Of a stretch of DNA of 64,000 bases, positions 39,949-50,120 are shown one piece after another. The notes beneath the pieces are model-generated. The model was not told where the DNA came from and did not search any database. It was given only the letters and a program-made list of their open reading frames with translations. Within the stretch, counting starts at the first letter, position 1, and the number at the start of each line of letters is the position of its first letter. Origin of the DNA: Nocardioides terrigena. GTDB taxonomy: Bacteria; Actinomycetota; Actinomycetes; Propionibacteriales; Nocardioidaceae. A program made the translations under genes and the position numbers. The stretch covers positions 124,001-188,000 of the forward strand of contig NZ_PZYY01000004.1 of assembly GCF_003047265.1 (NCBI RefSeq), read 5' to 3'.

Positions 39949-42226
39949 CGTGGAGCTCGCGATCACCGGCATGACCTGCGCCTCGTGCGCCAACCGCATC
40001 GAGCGCAAGCTCAACAAGCTCGACGGCGTCACCGCCACCGTCAACTACTCGACCGAGAAGGCCAAGGTCTCCTACCCGACCTCGGTCAGCACCGACGACC
40101 TGCTGCGCACCGTGGAGCAGGCCGGGTACGCCGCCGCGCTGCCGCCGCCTCCCGGCGCGACAGCCGCGGTCGAGGACGTCCCCGAGCGGGACCCGCTGCG
40201 CGACCGGCTCGTCATCAGCGCGGTGCTGAGCGTGCCCGTGGTCGCGCTGGCCATGGTGCCGTCCTGGCAGTTCGACTACTGGCAGTGGCTCTCGCTCACC
40301 CTGGCCGCCCCCGTCGTGGTGTGGGGCGCGTGGCCGTTCCACCGGGCCGCGTGGACCAACCTGCGCCACGGCGCGACCACCATGGACACCCTCGTCTCGG
40401 TCGGGGTGCTCGCCGCCTTCGGCTGGTCTCTCTACGCCCTCTTCCTCGGCACGGCCGGGACGCCGGGCATGACCCACCCGTTCGAGCTGACCGTGGACCG
40501 CACCGACGGCGCCGCCAACATCTACCTCGAGGCCGCCGCCGGGGTGACGACCTTCATCCTGGCCGGCCGGTGGCTCGAGTCGCGGGCCAAGCGCCAGTCC
40601 GGCGCGGCCCTGCGCGCCCTCATGGAGCTCGGAGCCAAGGAGGTCGCGGTGCTGCGCGACGGCACCGAGGTGCGTGTCCCGATCGAGCAGCTCGCCGTGG
40701 GCGACCACTTCGTCGTACGCCCGGGCGAGGCCGTCGCCACCGACGGTGAGGTCACCGAGGGCAGCTCGGCGATCGACCGCAGCATGCTGACCGGCGAGTC
40801 CGTCCCGGTCGAGGTCGGACCGGGCGACACCGTGGTCGGAGCGACCGTCAACGCCGGCGGACGCCTCGTCGTGCGGGCCACCCGGGTCGGCTCCGACACC
40901 CAGCTGGCGCAGATGGCCCGCCTCGTCGAGGACGCCCAGAACGGCAAGGCCCAGGTGCAGCGCCTCGCGGACCGCATCTCCGGGATCTTCGTCCCGATCG
41001 TGATCGGCCTGGCCGTGGCCACCCTCGGCTTCTGGCTCGGCTCGGGTGCCGGCGCGTCGGCGGCCTTCACCGCGGCGGTGGCGGTGCTGATCATCGCCTG
41101 CCCGTGCGCACTCGGGCTCGCGACGCCGACCGCGCTGATGGTCGGCACCGGCCGGGGCGCCCAGCTCGGCATCCTGATCAAGGGACCCGAGGTCCTCGAG
41201 TCCACCCGCCGCGTCGACACCGTCGTGCTGGACAAGACCGGCACCGTCACCACCGGCGAGATGACCGTCCACGCCGTCGCGGCCGCACGCGGGGTCGACG
41301 AGCAGGAGCTGCTCCGCCTCGTCGGCGCGCTGGAGCAGGCGTCCGAGCACCCGATCGCGCGCGCCGTCGCGGCGTACGCCGGGTCCGACGCGACTGTCAC
41401 CGACTTCGTCGCCACCGGCGGGGTCGGGGTCACCGGCACCGTCGACGGGCGCAAAGTCTTCGCCCGCCGGCCGCAGCTGGCGGCGGCCGACAGTCCCGCG
41501 GAGGATTCCGATGTCGTACGCCGCCAGTCGGCGCGCGACCCCGGCGACGAGCCCGGCGGCGACTTCGGCAACCACCCCGGCGACGACCCGCTCCGGACCG
41601 CCGTCGCCAGGGCCCACACCGACGGCCGCACCCCGATCGAGGTCGGCTGGGACGGGGCCGTCACCGGCATCGTCGTCGTCGGCGACACGGTCAAGGAGAC
41701 CTCCGCGGAGGCGGTGCGGATGCTCCGCGACCTCGGCCTCACGCCGTACCTCCTCACCGGCGACAACGAGGCGGCCGCCCGCACGGTCGCGGACCGGGTC
41801 GGCATCGACCACGTCATCGCCGACGTGCTGCCCGCCGACAAGGTCGACGTGGTCAAGCGCCTCCAGGACGAGGGCCGGGTCGTCGCGATGGTCGGCGACG
41901 GCGTCAACGACGCCGCCGCCCTCGCCCAGGCCGACCTCGGCCTCGCCATGGGCACCGGCACCGACGTGGCCATCGAGGCCAGCGACCTGACGCTGGTGCG
42001 CGGCGACCTGCGGGTCGCGGCCGACGCGATCCGGCTCTCCCGGCGCACGCTGGGCACCATCAAGGGCAACCTGTTCTGGGCCTTCGCCTACAACGTCGCG
42101 GCCATCCCGGTCGCCGCGGCCGGGCTGCTCAACCCGATGCTCGCCGGCGCGGCGATGGCCTTCTCCAGCGTCTTCGTGGTGACCAACAGCCTGCGACTCC
42201 GGGGGTTCCGCTCGGCCGTGCGCTGA
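39938..42226 (+). CDS. copA: Copper-exporting P1B-type ATPase CopA
   Basis: A 762-residue Cu(I) exporter. It has one N-terminal HMA domain (GMTCASC, C14/C17), eight predicted membrane helices, the actuator loop MLTGESVP, the CPC metal site IIACPCALG (C388, C390), phosphorylated Asp431 in DKTGT, SEHPIA in the nucleotide domain and [11 protein letters not shown]. An Asp/Gly-rich insertion of roughly 40 residues near 513-553 interrupts the nucleotide domain; it begins in a 56-bp palindromic repeat. ATG 39938 has GGGGAGGAGG upstream. It is the last gene of the copper operon. Confidence 0.95.
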   Translation: MATDVELAITGMTCASCANRIERKLNKLDGVTATVNYSTEKAKVSYPTSVSTDDLLRTVEQAGYAAALPPPPGATAAVEDVPERDPLRDRLVISAVLSVPVVALAMVPSWQFDYWQWLSLTLAAPVVVWGAWPFHRAAWTNLRHGATTMDTLVSVGVLAAFGWSLYALFLGTAGTPGMTHPFELTVDRTDGAANIYLEAAAGVTTFILAGRWLESRAKRQSGAALRALMELGAKEVAVLRDGTEVRVPIEQLAVGDHFVVRPGEAVATDGEVTEGSSAIDRSMLTGESVPVEVGPGDTVVGATVNAGGRLVVRATRVGSDTQLAQMARLVEDAQNGKAQVQRLADRISGIFVPIVIGLAVATLGFWLGSGAGASAAFTAAVAVLIIACPCALGLATPTALMVGTGRGAQLGILIKGPEVLESTRRVDTVVLDKTGTVTTGEMTVHAVAAARGVDEQELLRLVGALEQASEHPIARAVAAYAGSDATVTDFVATGGVGVTGTVDGRKVFARRPQLAAADSPAEDSDVVRRQSARDPGDEPGGDFGNHPGDDPLRTAVARAHTDGRTPIEVGWDGAVTGIVVVGDTVKETSAEAVRMLRDLGLTPYLLTGDNEAAARTVADRVGIDHVIADVLPADKVDVVKRLQDEGRVVAMVGDGVNDAAALAQADLGLAMGTGTDVAIEASDLTLVRGDLRVAADAIRLSRRTLGTIKGNLFWAFAYNVAAIPVAAAGLLNPMLAGAAMAFSSVFVVTNSLRLRGFRSAVR
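41475..41530. repeat. 56-bp palindromic repeat copy inside copA
   Basis: CTGGCGGC (41477-41484) and GCCGCCAG (41520-41527) span 51 bp, the same span as in the two intergenic copies at 61.5 kb. The right end GTCGTACGCCGCCAGT is identical to the copy at 61503. It encodes part of a variable insertion in the CopA nucleotide domain. Confidence 0.6.
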
Positions 42227-42242
42227 GTCCGGGAGCACCGCG

Positions 42243-42278
42243 CGGGCGGTGCGCCCCACCCCCAGGGGCACCGGCCCG
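42243..42278 (+). terminator. Imperfect hairpin terminator after copA
   Basis: CGGGCGGTGC (42243-42252) pairs with GCACCGGCCCG (42268-42278) with a one-base bulge and a 15-nt loop. Confidence 0.5.
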
Positions 42279-42326
42279 TGAACACAAGGTGCACAACGTC
42301 GACCCCCGGGCACGGCGGCTCCAAGG

Positions 42327-42342
42327 TGTGACGTGAGCCACA
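42327..42342. promoter_or_regulatory. CRP-like site upstream of the tricarboxylate transporter
   Basis: TGTGA-CGTGAG-CCACA differs from the CRP/GlxR consensus TGTGA-N6-TCACA at one base. It lies 21 bp before the tctC ATG, a position suited to repression or to a non-functional match. Confidence 0.35.
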
Positions 42343-42363
42343 TCCCCTGTCGAAGGAGCCACC

Positions 42364-43362
42364 ATGCCCAGGCGCATGCGCACGCCCGTCACGTCCCTCG
42401 CCGTCCTCGCGGTCCTCTCGCTCGCCGCGTGCGGCGGAGGCGACGCCGACCCCGCGGCCTTCCCCGAGGAAGACATCACCTTCGTGGTGCCCTTCTCGGC
42501 CGGCGGCCCCACCGACACCGTCACCCGGCTGATCGCCGAGCCGATGTCGGAGGAGCTCGGGCAGCAGATCATCGTGCAGAACGTCGAGGGTGCCGGCGGC
42601 ACCGTCGCGGCCGGCCAGGTGGCCGGCGAGGACGGCGACGGCTACCAGGTGCTGATGCACCACATCGGCATGTCCACCGCGCCGGCGCTCTACCCCGACC
42701 TGGAGTACAGCCCGCTCGAGGACTTCAAGACCATCGGTCTCGTCACCGACGTGCCCATGACGATCGTGGCCCGCGACGACTTCGAGCCCGAGACGCTCGA
42801 GGACCTGGTGACCTACGTCGGCGACAACGCCGACACCGTCACCCTGGCCAACGCCGGCATCGGCGCCGCGTCGCAGCTCTGCGGGCTGCTCTTCGAGGAG
42901 GCCGTCGGGGTCGACCTGACCGAGGTCCCCTACGACGGCACCGGCCCGGCGCTCACCGACCTGGTCGGCGGCCAGGTCGACTTCATGTGCGACCAGACCA
43001 CCAACACCACCGGCCAGATCCTGTCCGGTGACATCAAGGGCTACGCCGTGACCACGCCCGAGCCGGTCGAGGCGCTGCCCGACCTGCCCACCACGGCCGA
43101 CGCCGGCCTGCCCGAGCTCGAGGTCGGCGTGTGGCACGGCCTGTACGTCCCGGCCGACACCCCGGACGAGATCGTCGAGAAGCTCACGGCCGCCCTGCAG
43201 GTCGCGCTGACCGACCAGAACGTCATCGACCAGATGGCCGACCTGGGCACCACCCCGGTCACCGAGGACGAGGCGACGCCCGACGCGCACACGGCCAAGC
43301 TGGAGGAGCAGATCGACCTCTGGACGCCGATCATCGAGGACGCCGGGGTCTCCGGCGAATGA
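42364..43362 (+). CDS. tctC: Tripartite tricarboxylate transporter substrate-binding lipoprotein (TctC/Bug)
   Basis: A 332-residue extracytoplasmic receptor. It has a signal peptide ending in the lipobox LSLAAC (Cys about 20), so it is anchored by lipid. Bug-family motifs are ITFVVPFSAGGPTDTVTRLI and VPYDGTGPALTDLVGGQVD. It binds citrate or another carboxylate for the TctAB permease. ATG 42364 has a GAAGGAG site. The operon continues with an ATGA overlap to tctB. Confidence 0.92.
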   Translation: MPRRMRTPVTSLAVLAVLSLAACGGGDADPAAFPEEDITFVVPFSAGGPTDTVTRLIAEPMSEELGQQIIVQNVEGAGGTVAAGQVAGEDGDGYQVLMHHIGMSTAPALYPDLEYSPLEDFKTIGLVTDVPMTIVARDDFEPETLEDLVTYVGDNADTVTLANAGIGAASQLCGLLFEEAVGVDLTEVPYDGTGPALTDLVGGQVDFMCDQTTNTTGQILSGDIKGYAVTTPEPVEALPDLPTTADAGLPELEVGVWHGLYVPADTPDEIVEKLTAALQVALTDQNVIDQMADLGTTPVTEDEATPDAHTAKLEEQIDLWTPIIEDAGVSGE

Positions 43363-43883
43363 GCACCAGCCCTGCGGCGCCCGGCGACCACGCCGGGCGC
43401 CTCGGCGGCGAACGGTCCGGGCCGTCGCTGCCTGACCTGATGGCGGGCGCCACCTTCGTCGCGTTCGGCCTCGCGTTCGCCATCGGCGGGTCGCAGTACG
43501 ACGTGGGCACGGCCCTGCGGATGGGCTCCGGCTACGTCCCCATCGCCCTCGGAGGTCTCCTCACCTTCCTGGGGCTGGTCATCGTGGTGGCGTCGTTCCG
43601 CGGCGTCGACCCGACCGTGGCCAACGCCGACCGCGGCCCCATCCCGTGGCAGCGCATGGGCCTGCTCGTGGGGGCGATCATGTTCTTCGGCTTCACCGTG
43701 GGCGGACTGGGGCTCGGCCCCAGCCTGCTGGTGACGACCTTCCTGGCCGCCCTCGCCGGCCACGGCACCCGGCCCGGTCGGGCCGCGGTGATCGCGATCG
43801 GCCTCACGGCGCTGTGCCTCGGGGTCTTCGTGTTCGCGCTGCAGCTGCGGCTGCCCATCCTCGGCGACTGGCTGGGGGGCTGA
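43359..43883 (+). CDS. tctB: Tripartite tricarboxylate transporter small membrane subunit TctB
   Basis: A 174-residue protein with four hydrophobic helices (about 28-48, 62-84, 99-122, 145-165) in the TctB pattern (GSGYVPIALGGLLTFLGLVI). It is a poorly conserved family, identified mainly by size, topology and its place between tctC and tctA. It overlaps tctC by 4 bp; tctA starts 2 bases after it. Confidence 0.88.
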   Translation: MSTSPAAPGDHAGRLGGERSGPSLPDLMAGATFVAFGLAFAIGGSQYDVGTALRMGSGYVPIALGGLLTFLGLVIVVASFRGVDPTVANADRGPIPWQRMGLLVGAIMFFGFTVGGLGLGPSLLVTTFLAALAGHGTRPGRAAVIAIGLTALCLGVFVFALQLRLPILGDWLGG

Positions 43884-43884
43884 C

Positions 43885-45384
43885 ATGGACGGCATCCTGC
43901 TGGGGCTCGAGGTCGCCCTCCAGCCCTCCAACATCCTCATCTGCCTGCTCGGCGTCACCCTCGGCACCGCCGTGGGCGTGCTCCCGGGCATCGGACCGAC
44001 CGCGACGGTGGCACTGCTGCTGCCGATCACGTTCTCGTTCGACCCCGTGGCCTCGCTCATCATGCTGGCCGGCATCTACTACGGCGCCCAGTACGGCGGC
44101 TCGACCACGGCGATCCTGCTCAACCTGCCGGGCGAGTCCTCCGCGGTGGTGACGGCCCTCGACGGGCACCAGATGGCCAAGCAGGGCCGGGCCGGACCGG
44201 CACTCGCGACGGCGGCGCTGGGCTCGTTCTTCGCCGGCACCGTGGCCACCGTGCTGGTGGCGCTCTTCGCGCCACCGCTGGCCTCGGCGGCCCTCAAGTT
44301 CGGGCCGGCGGACTACTTCTCCATCGTGGTCCTGGGCCTGCTCGCCTCGATAGCCCTGGCGAGCGGGTCGGCGGTCAAGGCGCTCGCGATGATCGTGCTG
44401 GGCCTGCTGCTCGGCACCATCGGGCAGGACGGGTTCACCGGCGTCCCGCGCTTCACGTTCGGGGTGCGCGAGATGTACGGCGGGCTGGACTTCGTGTCCC
44501 TGGCCGTCGGTCTCTTCGGCCTGGCCGAGATCATCCGCAACCTCGAGCACCGGATCAACCCGAGCCTGGTGACCAAGAAGGTCGAGGGCCTGTGGCTCAC
44601 CAAGGAGGACTTCCGGCGCATCCGGATGCCCGTCCTGCGGGGCACCACGATGGGCTCGCTGCTGGGCGTGCTGCCCGGTGGCGGCCACGTGCTGGCCAGC
44701 TTCACGTCGTACTCCCTCGAGAAGCGGATCTCCAAGAACCCGGAGCAGTTCGGCAGGGGAGCCATCGAGGGGGTGGCGGCGCCGGAGTCGGCCAACAACG
44801 CGGCCGCGCAGACGTCGTTCATCCCGCTGCTCACCCTGGGCCTCCCGGCCCACCCGGTGATGGCGCTGCTCGTCGGCGCCTTCATCATCCAGGGCATCCA
44901 GCCGGGCCCCGACGTGATCGAGACCGAGCCGGAGCTCTTCTGGGGTCTCATCGCGTCGTTCTGGATCGGCAACCTGCTGCTGGTGATGCTCAACCTGCCG
45001 CTGATCGGGCTGTGGGTGCGGATGCTGAGCGTGCCCTACAGCGTGCTCTTCCCGGCGATCATCGCCTTCGCGTCGATCGGCTGCTACTCCCTGGGCCTCA
45101 ACTCCTGGGACGTCTTCGCCGTCGCGGCGGCCGGGCTGCTGGGCTACTTCCTCATCCGCTGGGGGTGCGAGGCGGCACCGCTGCTGCTGGGCTTCGTGCT
45201 CGGACCGCTCCTCGAGGAGAACCTGAGGCGGGCGATGATCATCTCGCGGGGCGACCCGTCGGTGTTCGTCACCCGGCCGATCTCGGCGACGCTGCTGGCG
45301 CTCGCGCTGATCATCGTGGTGGCGGCCCTGCTGCCCTCGGTGCGCCAGAAGCGCGAGGTCGTCTTCAGCGGCGAGGACGACTGA
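43885..45384 (+). CDS. tctA: Tripartite tricarboxylate transporter large membrane subunit TctA
   Basis: A 499-residue permease with about 12 membrane segments. It has the family signatures GVLPGIGPTATVALLLP and YYGAQYGGSTTAILLNLPGE near the N-terminus, and GVAAPESANNAAAQTSFIPL centrally. It imports carboxylate by ion symport with TctB and TctC. Its 3' end overlaps the convergent response-regulator gene by 20 bp, an arrangement common for CitA/CitB-controlled tct operons. Confidence 0.95.
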   Translation: MDGILLGLEVALQPSNILICLLGVTLGTAVGVLPGIGPTATVALLLPITFSFDPVASLIMLAGIYYGAQYGGSTTAILLNLPGESSAVVTALDGHQMAKQGRAGPALATAALGSFFAGTVATVLVALFAPPLASAALKFGPADYFSIVVLGLLASIALASGSAVKALAMIVLGLLLGTIGQDGFTGVPRFTFGVREMYGGLDFVSLAVGLFGLAEIIRNLEHRINPSLVTKKVEGLWLTKEDFRRIRMPVLRGTTMGSLLGVLPGGGHVLASFTSYSLEKRISKNPEQFGRGAIEGVAAPESANNAAAQTSFIPLLTLGLPAHPVMALLVGAFIIQGIQPGPDVIETEPELFWGLIASFWIGNLLLVMLNLPLIGLWVRMLSVPYSVLFPAIIAFASIGCYSLGLNSWDVFAVAAAGLLGYFLIRWGCEAAPLLLGFVLGPLLEENLRRAMIISRGDPSVFVTRPISATLLALALIIVVAALLPSVRQKREVVFSGEDD

Positions 45385-46084
45385 CCCCACCACCATCGGC
45401 GGCGGTGTGCTGCCAGCGGTACTCCACCTCTGGCCGCCCACCGCCGCCGTAGCGCAGTGACCGGACCGCGAGCCCCACGTCCGCGAGGTGCTCGAGGTAG
45501 CGCCGGGCCGTGACCCGGGAGCTGTCGAGGCGCTCGGCCAGCTCGCGGGCCGACAGCACCCCCGGCGGCGTACGCAGCTCTGCCATCGTCTCCTGCAGCC
45601 GCTCGGCGGTGAGCCCCTTGGGCAGCACCCCGGTGACGCTGGCCACCCGCAGGGAGCCGAGCATCCGGTCCACCTCGTCCTGGAGCACCTCCGACGGGGC
45701 GTCGACCAGCTGGCGGCGGTACTCGGCGTACTGCTCGAGCTTGGAGCGGAACATCGGGAACGTGAACGGCTTGATGAGGTAGAGCGCCACCCCGTGCGCC
45801 ACCGCGCGCCGGACCATGTCGGCGTCGCGGGCCGACGTGACCGCGATGACGTCGCAGAGGTCGCCGCCGGCGCGCAGGTTGCGCAGCAGCCCGAGGCCGT
45901 GGCCGTCGGGGAGGTACATGTCGAGCAGGACCAGGTCGACTGACAGCTCCCCCAGCAGCCGCGAGGCCTCGGAGGCGGAGTGGGCGATGCCCACGACCTC
46001 GAAGCCGTCGACGCGGCGGGTGTACTCCGCGTGCGCCTCGGCCACCAGGGGCTCGTCCTCGACGACGAGGACCCGGACGGTCAA
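45365..46084 (-). CDS. CitB/DcuR-type response regulator
   Basis: A 239-residue regulator: receiver (1-120) with VVEDEP, phospho-acceptor Asp in LVLLDMYLPDGHG and Lys in LIKPFTF, then a coiled linker and a CitB-type winged helix-turn-helix (about 180-225; SARELAERLDSSRVTARRYLEHL). It probably activates the tctCBA operon in response to external carboxylate. The start is TTG 46084, overlapping the kinase stop (TTGA). Confidence 0.92.
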   Translation of the reverse strand: MTVRVLVVEDEPLVAEAHAEYTRRVDGFEVVGIAHSASEASRLLGELSVDLVLLDMYLPDGHGLGLLRNLRAGGDLCDVIAVTSARDADMVRRAVAHGVALYLIKPFTFPMFRSKLEQYAEYRRQLVDAPSEVLQDEVDRMLGSLRVASVTGVLPKGLTAERLQETMAELRTPPGVLSARELAERLDSSRVTARRYLEHLADVGLAVRSLRYGGGGRPEVEYRWQHTAADGGGVSRPRR

Positions 46085-47709
46085 GACGCGCTCCCGAGCA
46101 CGACCGCGAGCTCGGCCCCGCCCAGGGGCGAGCGGCCGATGGTGACGCTGCCCCCGAGGCGGCGGGCGACCTGCGAGACGAGGGCCAGCCCCACCCCGCT
46201 GCCGTCGCCGGTGTCGGCCTTGGTGGTCCAGCCGCGCTCGAGCGCGTGGGCCGCCTCCTCGGGGGTGAGCCCGGGGCCGCTGTCGCCGACCACGAGCCGG
46301 ACGTGCCGGTCGGAGCCCTCGAGGTGGACCACGATGCGCCGGTCGGCCCGCCCGGCCACGGCGTCGAGGGCGTTGTCGACGAGGTTGCCGAGCACGGTCA
46401 CCAGGTCGCGCGTGGAGATCTCCGACTCCCCGGCGGACAGGTCGCCCGCCGGCAGCTGGCCGGTGACCGTGAGCCGGACGCCGCGCTCCGAGGCCTCGGC
46501 GGACTTGCCGAGCAGCAGCGCGGCGACGACCGGCTCCGCGACAGCACCGACCACCTGGTCGGTGAGCATCTGGGCGACCTGGAGCTCGCCGGTGACGAAC
46601 TCGACGGCCTGCTCGGGGCGGCCCATCTCGATGAGGGACACCACCGTGTGGAGGCGGTTGGCCGCCTCGTGGGTCTGCGCGCGCAGCGACTCGGTGAGGC
46701 CGCGGACGACGTCCAGCTCGCCGGTGAGCGACTGCAGCTCGGTGTGGTCGCGCAGGGTCACCACGGCGCCGACCTCACGGCCCTCCCACAGCGCGGTGCT
46801 GGTGCTTGCCACCAGGACGTGGTCGCCGGTCACGTAGACCTCGTCGGCGCCCCGCTCGCCGGAGGCGGACTCGACGAGCGCGGGCGGCAGGCCGAGCTCG
46901 CTCAGCGAGCGGCCCACCACGTCGTCGGGCAGCCGCAGCAGCCGGCGCGCCTCGTCGTTGACCAGCTGGACCCGACCCTCGAGGTCGATGAGCAGCAGGC
47001 CCTCGCGGACGGCGTGCAGGACGGCTCGGTAGTACTCGTACATCCGGGTGATCTCCCGCTCCCCCAGCCCGTGGGTCTGCCGCCGCAGCCGGTGGCTGAT
47101 GAACCACGCCCCGCAGATGCCGACCAGCAGCACCGCCAGCGCGGCCACCACGATGTCCCAGAACTCGTCGACCAGCAGGTCGTCGAGCTGGCGCAGGGTG
47201 ATGCCGACCGAGACCATGGCGACCACCTCCTCGGCGGCGGCACCGGCAGCGGCGCCGCCCCCGGTGCCGGCGAAGACCGGCACGATCGAGCGGATCGACG
47301 GCCCCAGCGTCCCGACGTACTCCTCGGTGTAGACCTCGCCCTCGGGCGCGCCGCCCAGGTTGCCGATGAAGGCCTGGCCGAGCAGCTCGGGGCTGGGGTG
47401 GGAGAAGCGGGTGCGGTCGGGCGCCATCACCACCACGAAGTCGACGCCGGTGTCCACGCGGACGGCCTCGGCGAACGGCTGGATCAGCTCCGACGGGTCG
47501 CCGGTGTCCATCGCCTGGTGGACGACCGGCGACCGGGCCACGGCCTGCGCGACCGAGACCGCCTCGTCGCGGGCGCTGGCCCGGATGTCGGAGCGGGCGT
47601 CGTACGTCGCCAGGGCGAGCGCCGTGACGACCAGGACCAGCACTGCGACCAGCTGCAGCACCAGGACCTGGCGCGCCACGGAGCGCTCGTGGCCGACCCG
47701 CTTCAGCAC
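46081..47709 (-). CDS. CitA/DcuS-type sensor histidine kinase
   Basis: A 542-residue membrane kinase. There is a helix at about 16-36, an extracytoplasmic PAS-like carboxylate-sensing domain (about 40-175), a second helix (about 184-205), a cytoplasmic PAS domain (about 225-330), the H-box with LRAQTHEAANRLHTV (phospho-His), and an ATPase domain with NLVDNALDA, GDSGPGL and GDGSGVGLALV. GTG 47709 is the start. It partners the downstream regulator and sits next to tctCBA. Confidence 0.93.
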   Translation of the reverse strand: MLKRVGHERSVARQVLVLQLVAVLVLVVTALALATYDARSDIRASARDEAVSVAQAVARSPVVHQAMDTGDPSELIQPFAEAVRVDTGVDFVVVMAPDRTRFSHPSPELLGQAFIGNLGGAPEGEVYTEEYVGTLGPSIRSIVPVFAGTGGGAAAGAAAEEVVAMVSVGITLRQLDDLLVDEFWDIVVAALAVLLVGICGAWFISHRLRRQTHGLGEREITRMYEYYRAVLHAVREGLLLIDLEGRVQLVNDEARRLLRLPDDVVGRSLSELGLPPALVESASGERGADEVYVTGDHVLVASTSTALWEGREVGAVVTLRDHTELQSLTGELDVVRGLTESLRAQTHEAANRLHTVVSLIEMGRPEQAVEFVTGELQVAQMLTDQVVGAVAEPVVAALLLGKSAEASERGVRLTVTGQLPAGDLSAGESEISTRDLVTVLGNLVDNALDAVAGRADRRIVVHLEGSDRHVRLVVGDSGPGLTPEEAAHALERGWTTKADTGDGSGVGLALVSQVARRLGGSVTIGRSPLGGAELAVVLGSAS

Positions 47710-47774
47710 GGCGTCATCGTAGGTGGTGCTGTGAGGCGGGTCACTGGCTCATCCGATCACACGGGGGCTGCGGG

Positions 47775-49181
47775 TCACGGGGCGATGCCGATCGACGGTC
47801 GGTGCGCCCAGGCCCGCTCCTGGGCCGCGGTGAGGGCCGGCCAGCGCAGGCCACCGGGGCGGGGCTCGACGCGCGAGGCATAGCTGTCGGGCGTGAAGGC
47901 CGGGTCGAGGAAGCAGCCGGTGCCGTAGCGGGCGTCGTACGTCGGGCAGGTCGCCGCGATGTCCGCGGGCGTGGGCCGCGTGCCGGTCTCCACCCAGTCG
48001 GCGAGCGCGCCCATCACCGACGCGTAGCCGGAGTCGCTGAGCGAGCTGTGCTCCGACTCCTGGCTGAAGGCCTGGACGAGCAGGTCGTCGGTGCCGGCAC
48101 CCTCACGGGTCTCGCGGTAGGCCGACTCGTGCTCGACGAACGCCGTCGGGTCCTCGATCGCGTGCAGGGTGACCGTCGGGACCTCGACCGCACCGGTGAG
48201 GTCGCTGTCCCACGACAGGTCGCGGCGCGCGGACGGGTCGGCGGCGAAGCGCTCGACCCCGGCGTTGAGGGCCTTGTCGTCGTGGCTGCCGGAGTAGCGG
48301 ATCCCCTGGTTGGAGAACGGGTTCCGCCCGCCGAGCCGGGCGTGCACGATGTCGCGGAAGGTGAAGGTCGCGAACCGCAGGTGCGACTCGATGGTGCGCT
48401 CCGGGATGTTGGTCACGGCGAGGATGTCGTCGAGGTTGCGCTGCTGGAGCCCGGTGCGGTCGGTTGGGTCGGACTGGTAGCCGGTGCACTCCTGGAGCCG
48501 GGCGCGCAGGCCGGCCGACGTCATCGTCGAGCCCTCGCGCAGCCCCATCCACAGCGGGTACTGCGGCTCGGTCGGGCGGGGGTGGTTGCCGCAGTAGTAC
48601 TGGTAGACCACGCGCAGGTCGACCCGGTAGTCGTAGCCGCGCGACCCGCCGGCCAGCACGCCGTTGGTGAGCAGCGCGCCGTCGTACGACGTGGGGTGGA
48701 CCTCGACCAGCTTGGCCGCGACGTCCCCTCCCCAGGACTGCCCGTGCGCGTAGGTGCGGTCCGGCTCGCCGACCTCCTCGACGAAGATCCGGCGGGCGCT
48801 CTCGGTGTCGGCGACGGCCATCCGGGCGCCGTAACCGCCGCGGCGGTAGGCCGAGCCCACCCAGGCGTAGCCCTCGCGCACCATCACCGACCACCGGTCG
48901 AGGTCCTCGACGCTGCGGGCGGGGTCCGACTCCTCGGCCAGGTCGGGACCGCCGTGGGCGTGCACGACGAGGTCGCCGTTCCAGTCCTCCGGGACGGCGA
49001 TCGTGTAGTAGGCGCCGTTGTCGTCCTGCCCGCCCCAGCAGGTCGCCAGCTCGGCGACGGCGGGTGGGCAGGCGACCGGGGTGGGCGAGTCGGCGGCACT
49101 CGCCGGTGGGGCGAGCAGGCCGGCGAGGACGACGAGCGCCCCCGCGGGGACGAGGCGGGCAGAGCGGGACAGGTGTCGCAT
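47775..49181 (-). CDS. Secreted alpha/beta-hydrolase
   Basis: A 468-residue exported hydrolase with an Arg-containing signal peptide (RHLSRSARLVPAGALVVLAG, cleavage near APPASA). The nucleophile Ser fits the elbow YAHGQSWGGDV (about 146-156), the acid is probably in HAIEDPTAFV, and the His in SQESEHSSL. It resembles esterases or tripeptidyl peptidases; the substrate is unknown. ATG 49181 is preceded by GGAGG; the longer GTG-type start at 49238 would bury the signal peptide. Confidence 0.8.
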   Translation of the reverse strand: MRHLSRSARLVPAGALVVLAGLLAPPASAADSPTPVACPPAVAELATCWGGQDDNGAYYTIAVPEDWNGDLVVHAHGGPDLAEESDPARSVEDLDRWSVMVREGYAWVGSAYRRGGYGARMAVADTESARRIFVEEVGEPDRTYAHGQSWGGDVAAKLVEVHPTSYDGALLTNGVLAGGSRGYDYRVDLRVVYQYYCGNHPRPTEPQYPLWMGLREGSTMTSAGLRARLQECTGYQSDPTDRTGLQQRNLDDILAVTNIPERTIESHLRFATFTFRDIVHARLGGRNPFSNQGIRYSGSHDDKALNAGVERFAADPSARRDLSWDSDLTGAVEVPTVTLHAIEDPTAFVEHESAYRETREGAGTDDLLVQAFSQESEHSSLSDSGYASVMGALADWVETGTRPTPADIAATCPTYDARYGTGCFLDPAFTPDSYASRVEPRPGGLRWPALTAAQERAWAHRPSIGIAP

Positions 49182-49375
49182 GTGAGCCTCCAGGAGGTGG
49201 GCGCCCGAGTGCGCCCGGGAGGCCGACGCTAGGGCCATGTGACCTGCGTCTCACTCTTGTGTTCGTAGTGTTCCCCGCCACCCGGCGGCTGTCCCTGCGG
49301 GTGAGCCCGCGCTGCGGCCCGGGTGACAGGATCGTCGTCGAACACCAGCGACATCAGCCACACAGAGGAGTGACC

Positions 49376-50098
49376 ATGGGCCTGTACGACATGTTCGTGC
49401 CCCGACCCCACCAGGTCGAGGAGACCCGTTCGGCGCTCGAGGCGGCGCAGGACCCGGCCAAGGACAACGGCCCGATCCACCGCGTGGTCCGGATGCTCGT
49501 GGACATCGGGCTCGAGGGCCGCGGCCCGATCCGCTCCGCCGACCAGATCGCCGCCAAGGCGCTGCACAAGCAGGGCACGACCGACGAGGCGCTCGCGGCC
49601 GTCGCGCGCGGGGCGACGCTCGGCGGCGGGATCGGCGGCTTCGTCACCGGTGTCGGTGGCTTCGTGACGATGCCGATCGCACTGCCCGCCAACGTGCTCG
49701 AGTTCTATGTCCAGGCGACCCGGATGGTCGGCTCGATCGCCAGCCTCCGCGGCTACGACGTCACCGACGAGCGCGTCAAGACCGCCGTCCTGCTGACCCT
49801 CGTCGGCTCGGACGCCCACCAGGTGCTCCAGAAGGCCGGCATGAGCACCGGCGGCGGCCGGCTCGCCACCCTGGCCACCCGCGGCCTGCCGCCGGCGGCC
49901 CTGATGGTGGTCAACAAGGCCGTCGGCTTCCACCTGATGCGGGGCCTCGGCCTCAAGGCGCTCGGCCGGCTCGGGCGCGGCGTGCCGATCGTGGGCGGCT
50001 TCATCGGTGCCGGTGTCGACGCCTGGATGATGAAGCGGATCGCCGACCACGCCATGAAGGAGTTCCCGCAGGTCTCGGGGTCGGGCGCGACCGCCTGA
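49376..50098 (+). CDS. EcsC-family protein
   Basis: A 240-residue protein with a Gly-rich hydrophobic region (LGGGIGGFVTGVGGFVTMPIA, about 83-103) and a second one near the C-terminus (GVPIVGGFIGAGVDAWMM), as in EcsC-domain proteins. Family members are membrane-associated with no established reaction. ATG 49376 has GAGGAG. Convergent with the CotH gene, 22 bp apart. Confidence 0.65.
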   Translation: MGLYDMFVPRPHQVEETRSALEAAQDPAKDNGPIHRVVRMLVDIGLEGRGPIRSADQIAAKALHKQGTTDEALAAVARGATLGGGIGGFVTGVGGFVTMPIALPANVLEFYVQATRMVGSIASLRGYDVTDERVKTAVLLTLVGSDAHQVLQKAGMSTGGGRLATLATRGLPPAALMVVNKAVGFHLMRGLGLKALGRLGRGVPIVGGFIGAGVDAWMMKRIADHAMKEFPQVSGSGATA

Positions 50099-50120
50099 CC
50101 CCGCCTGGGATCTCGGCGGC

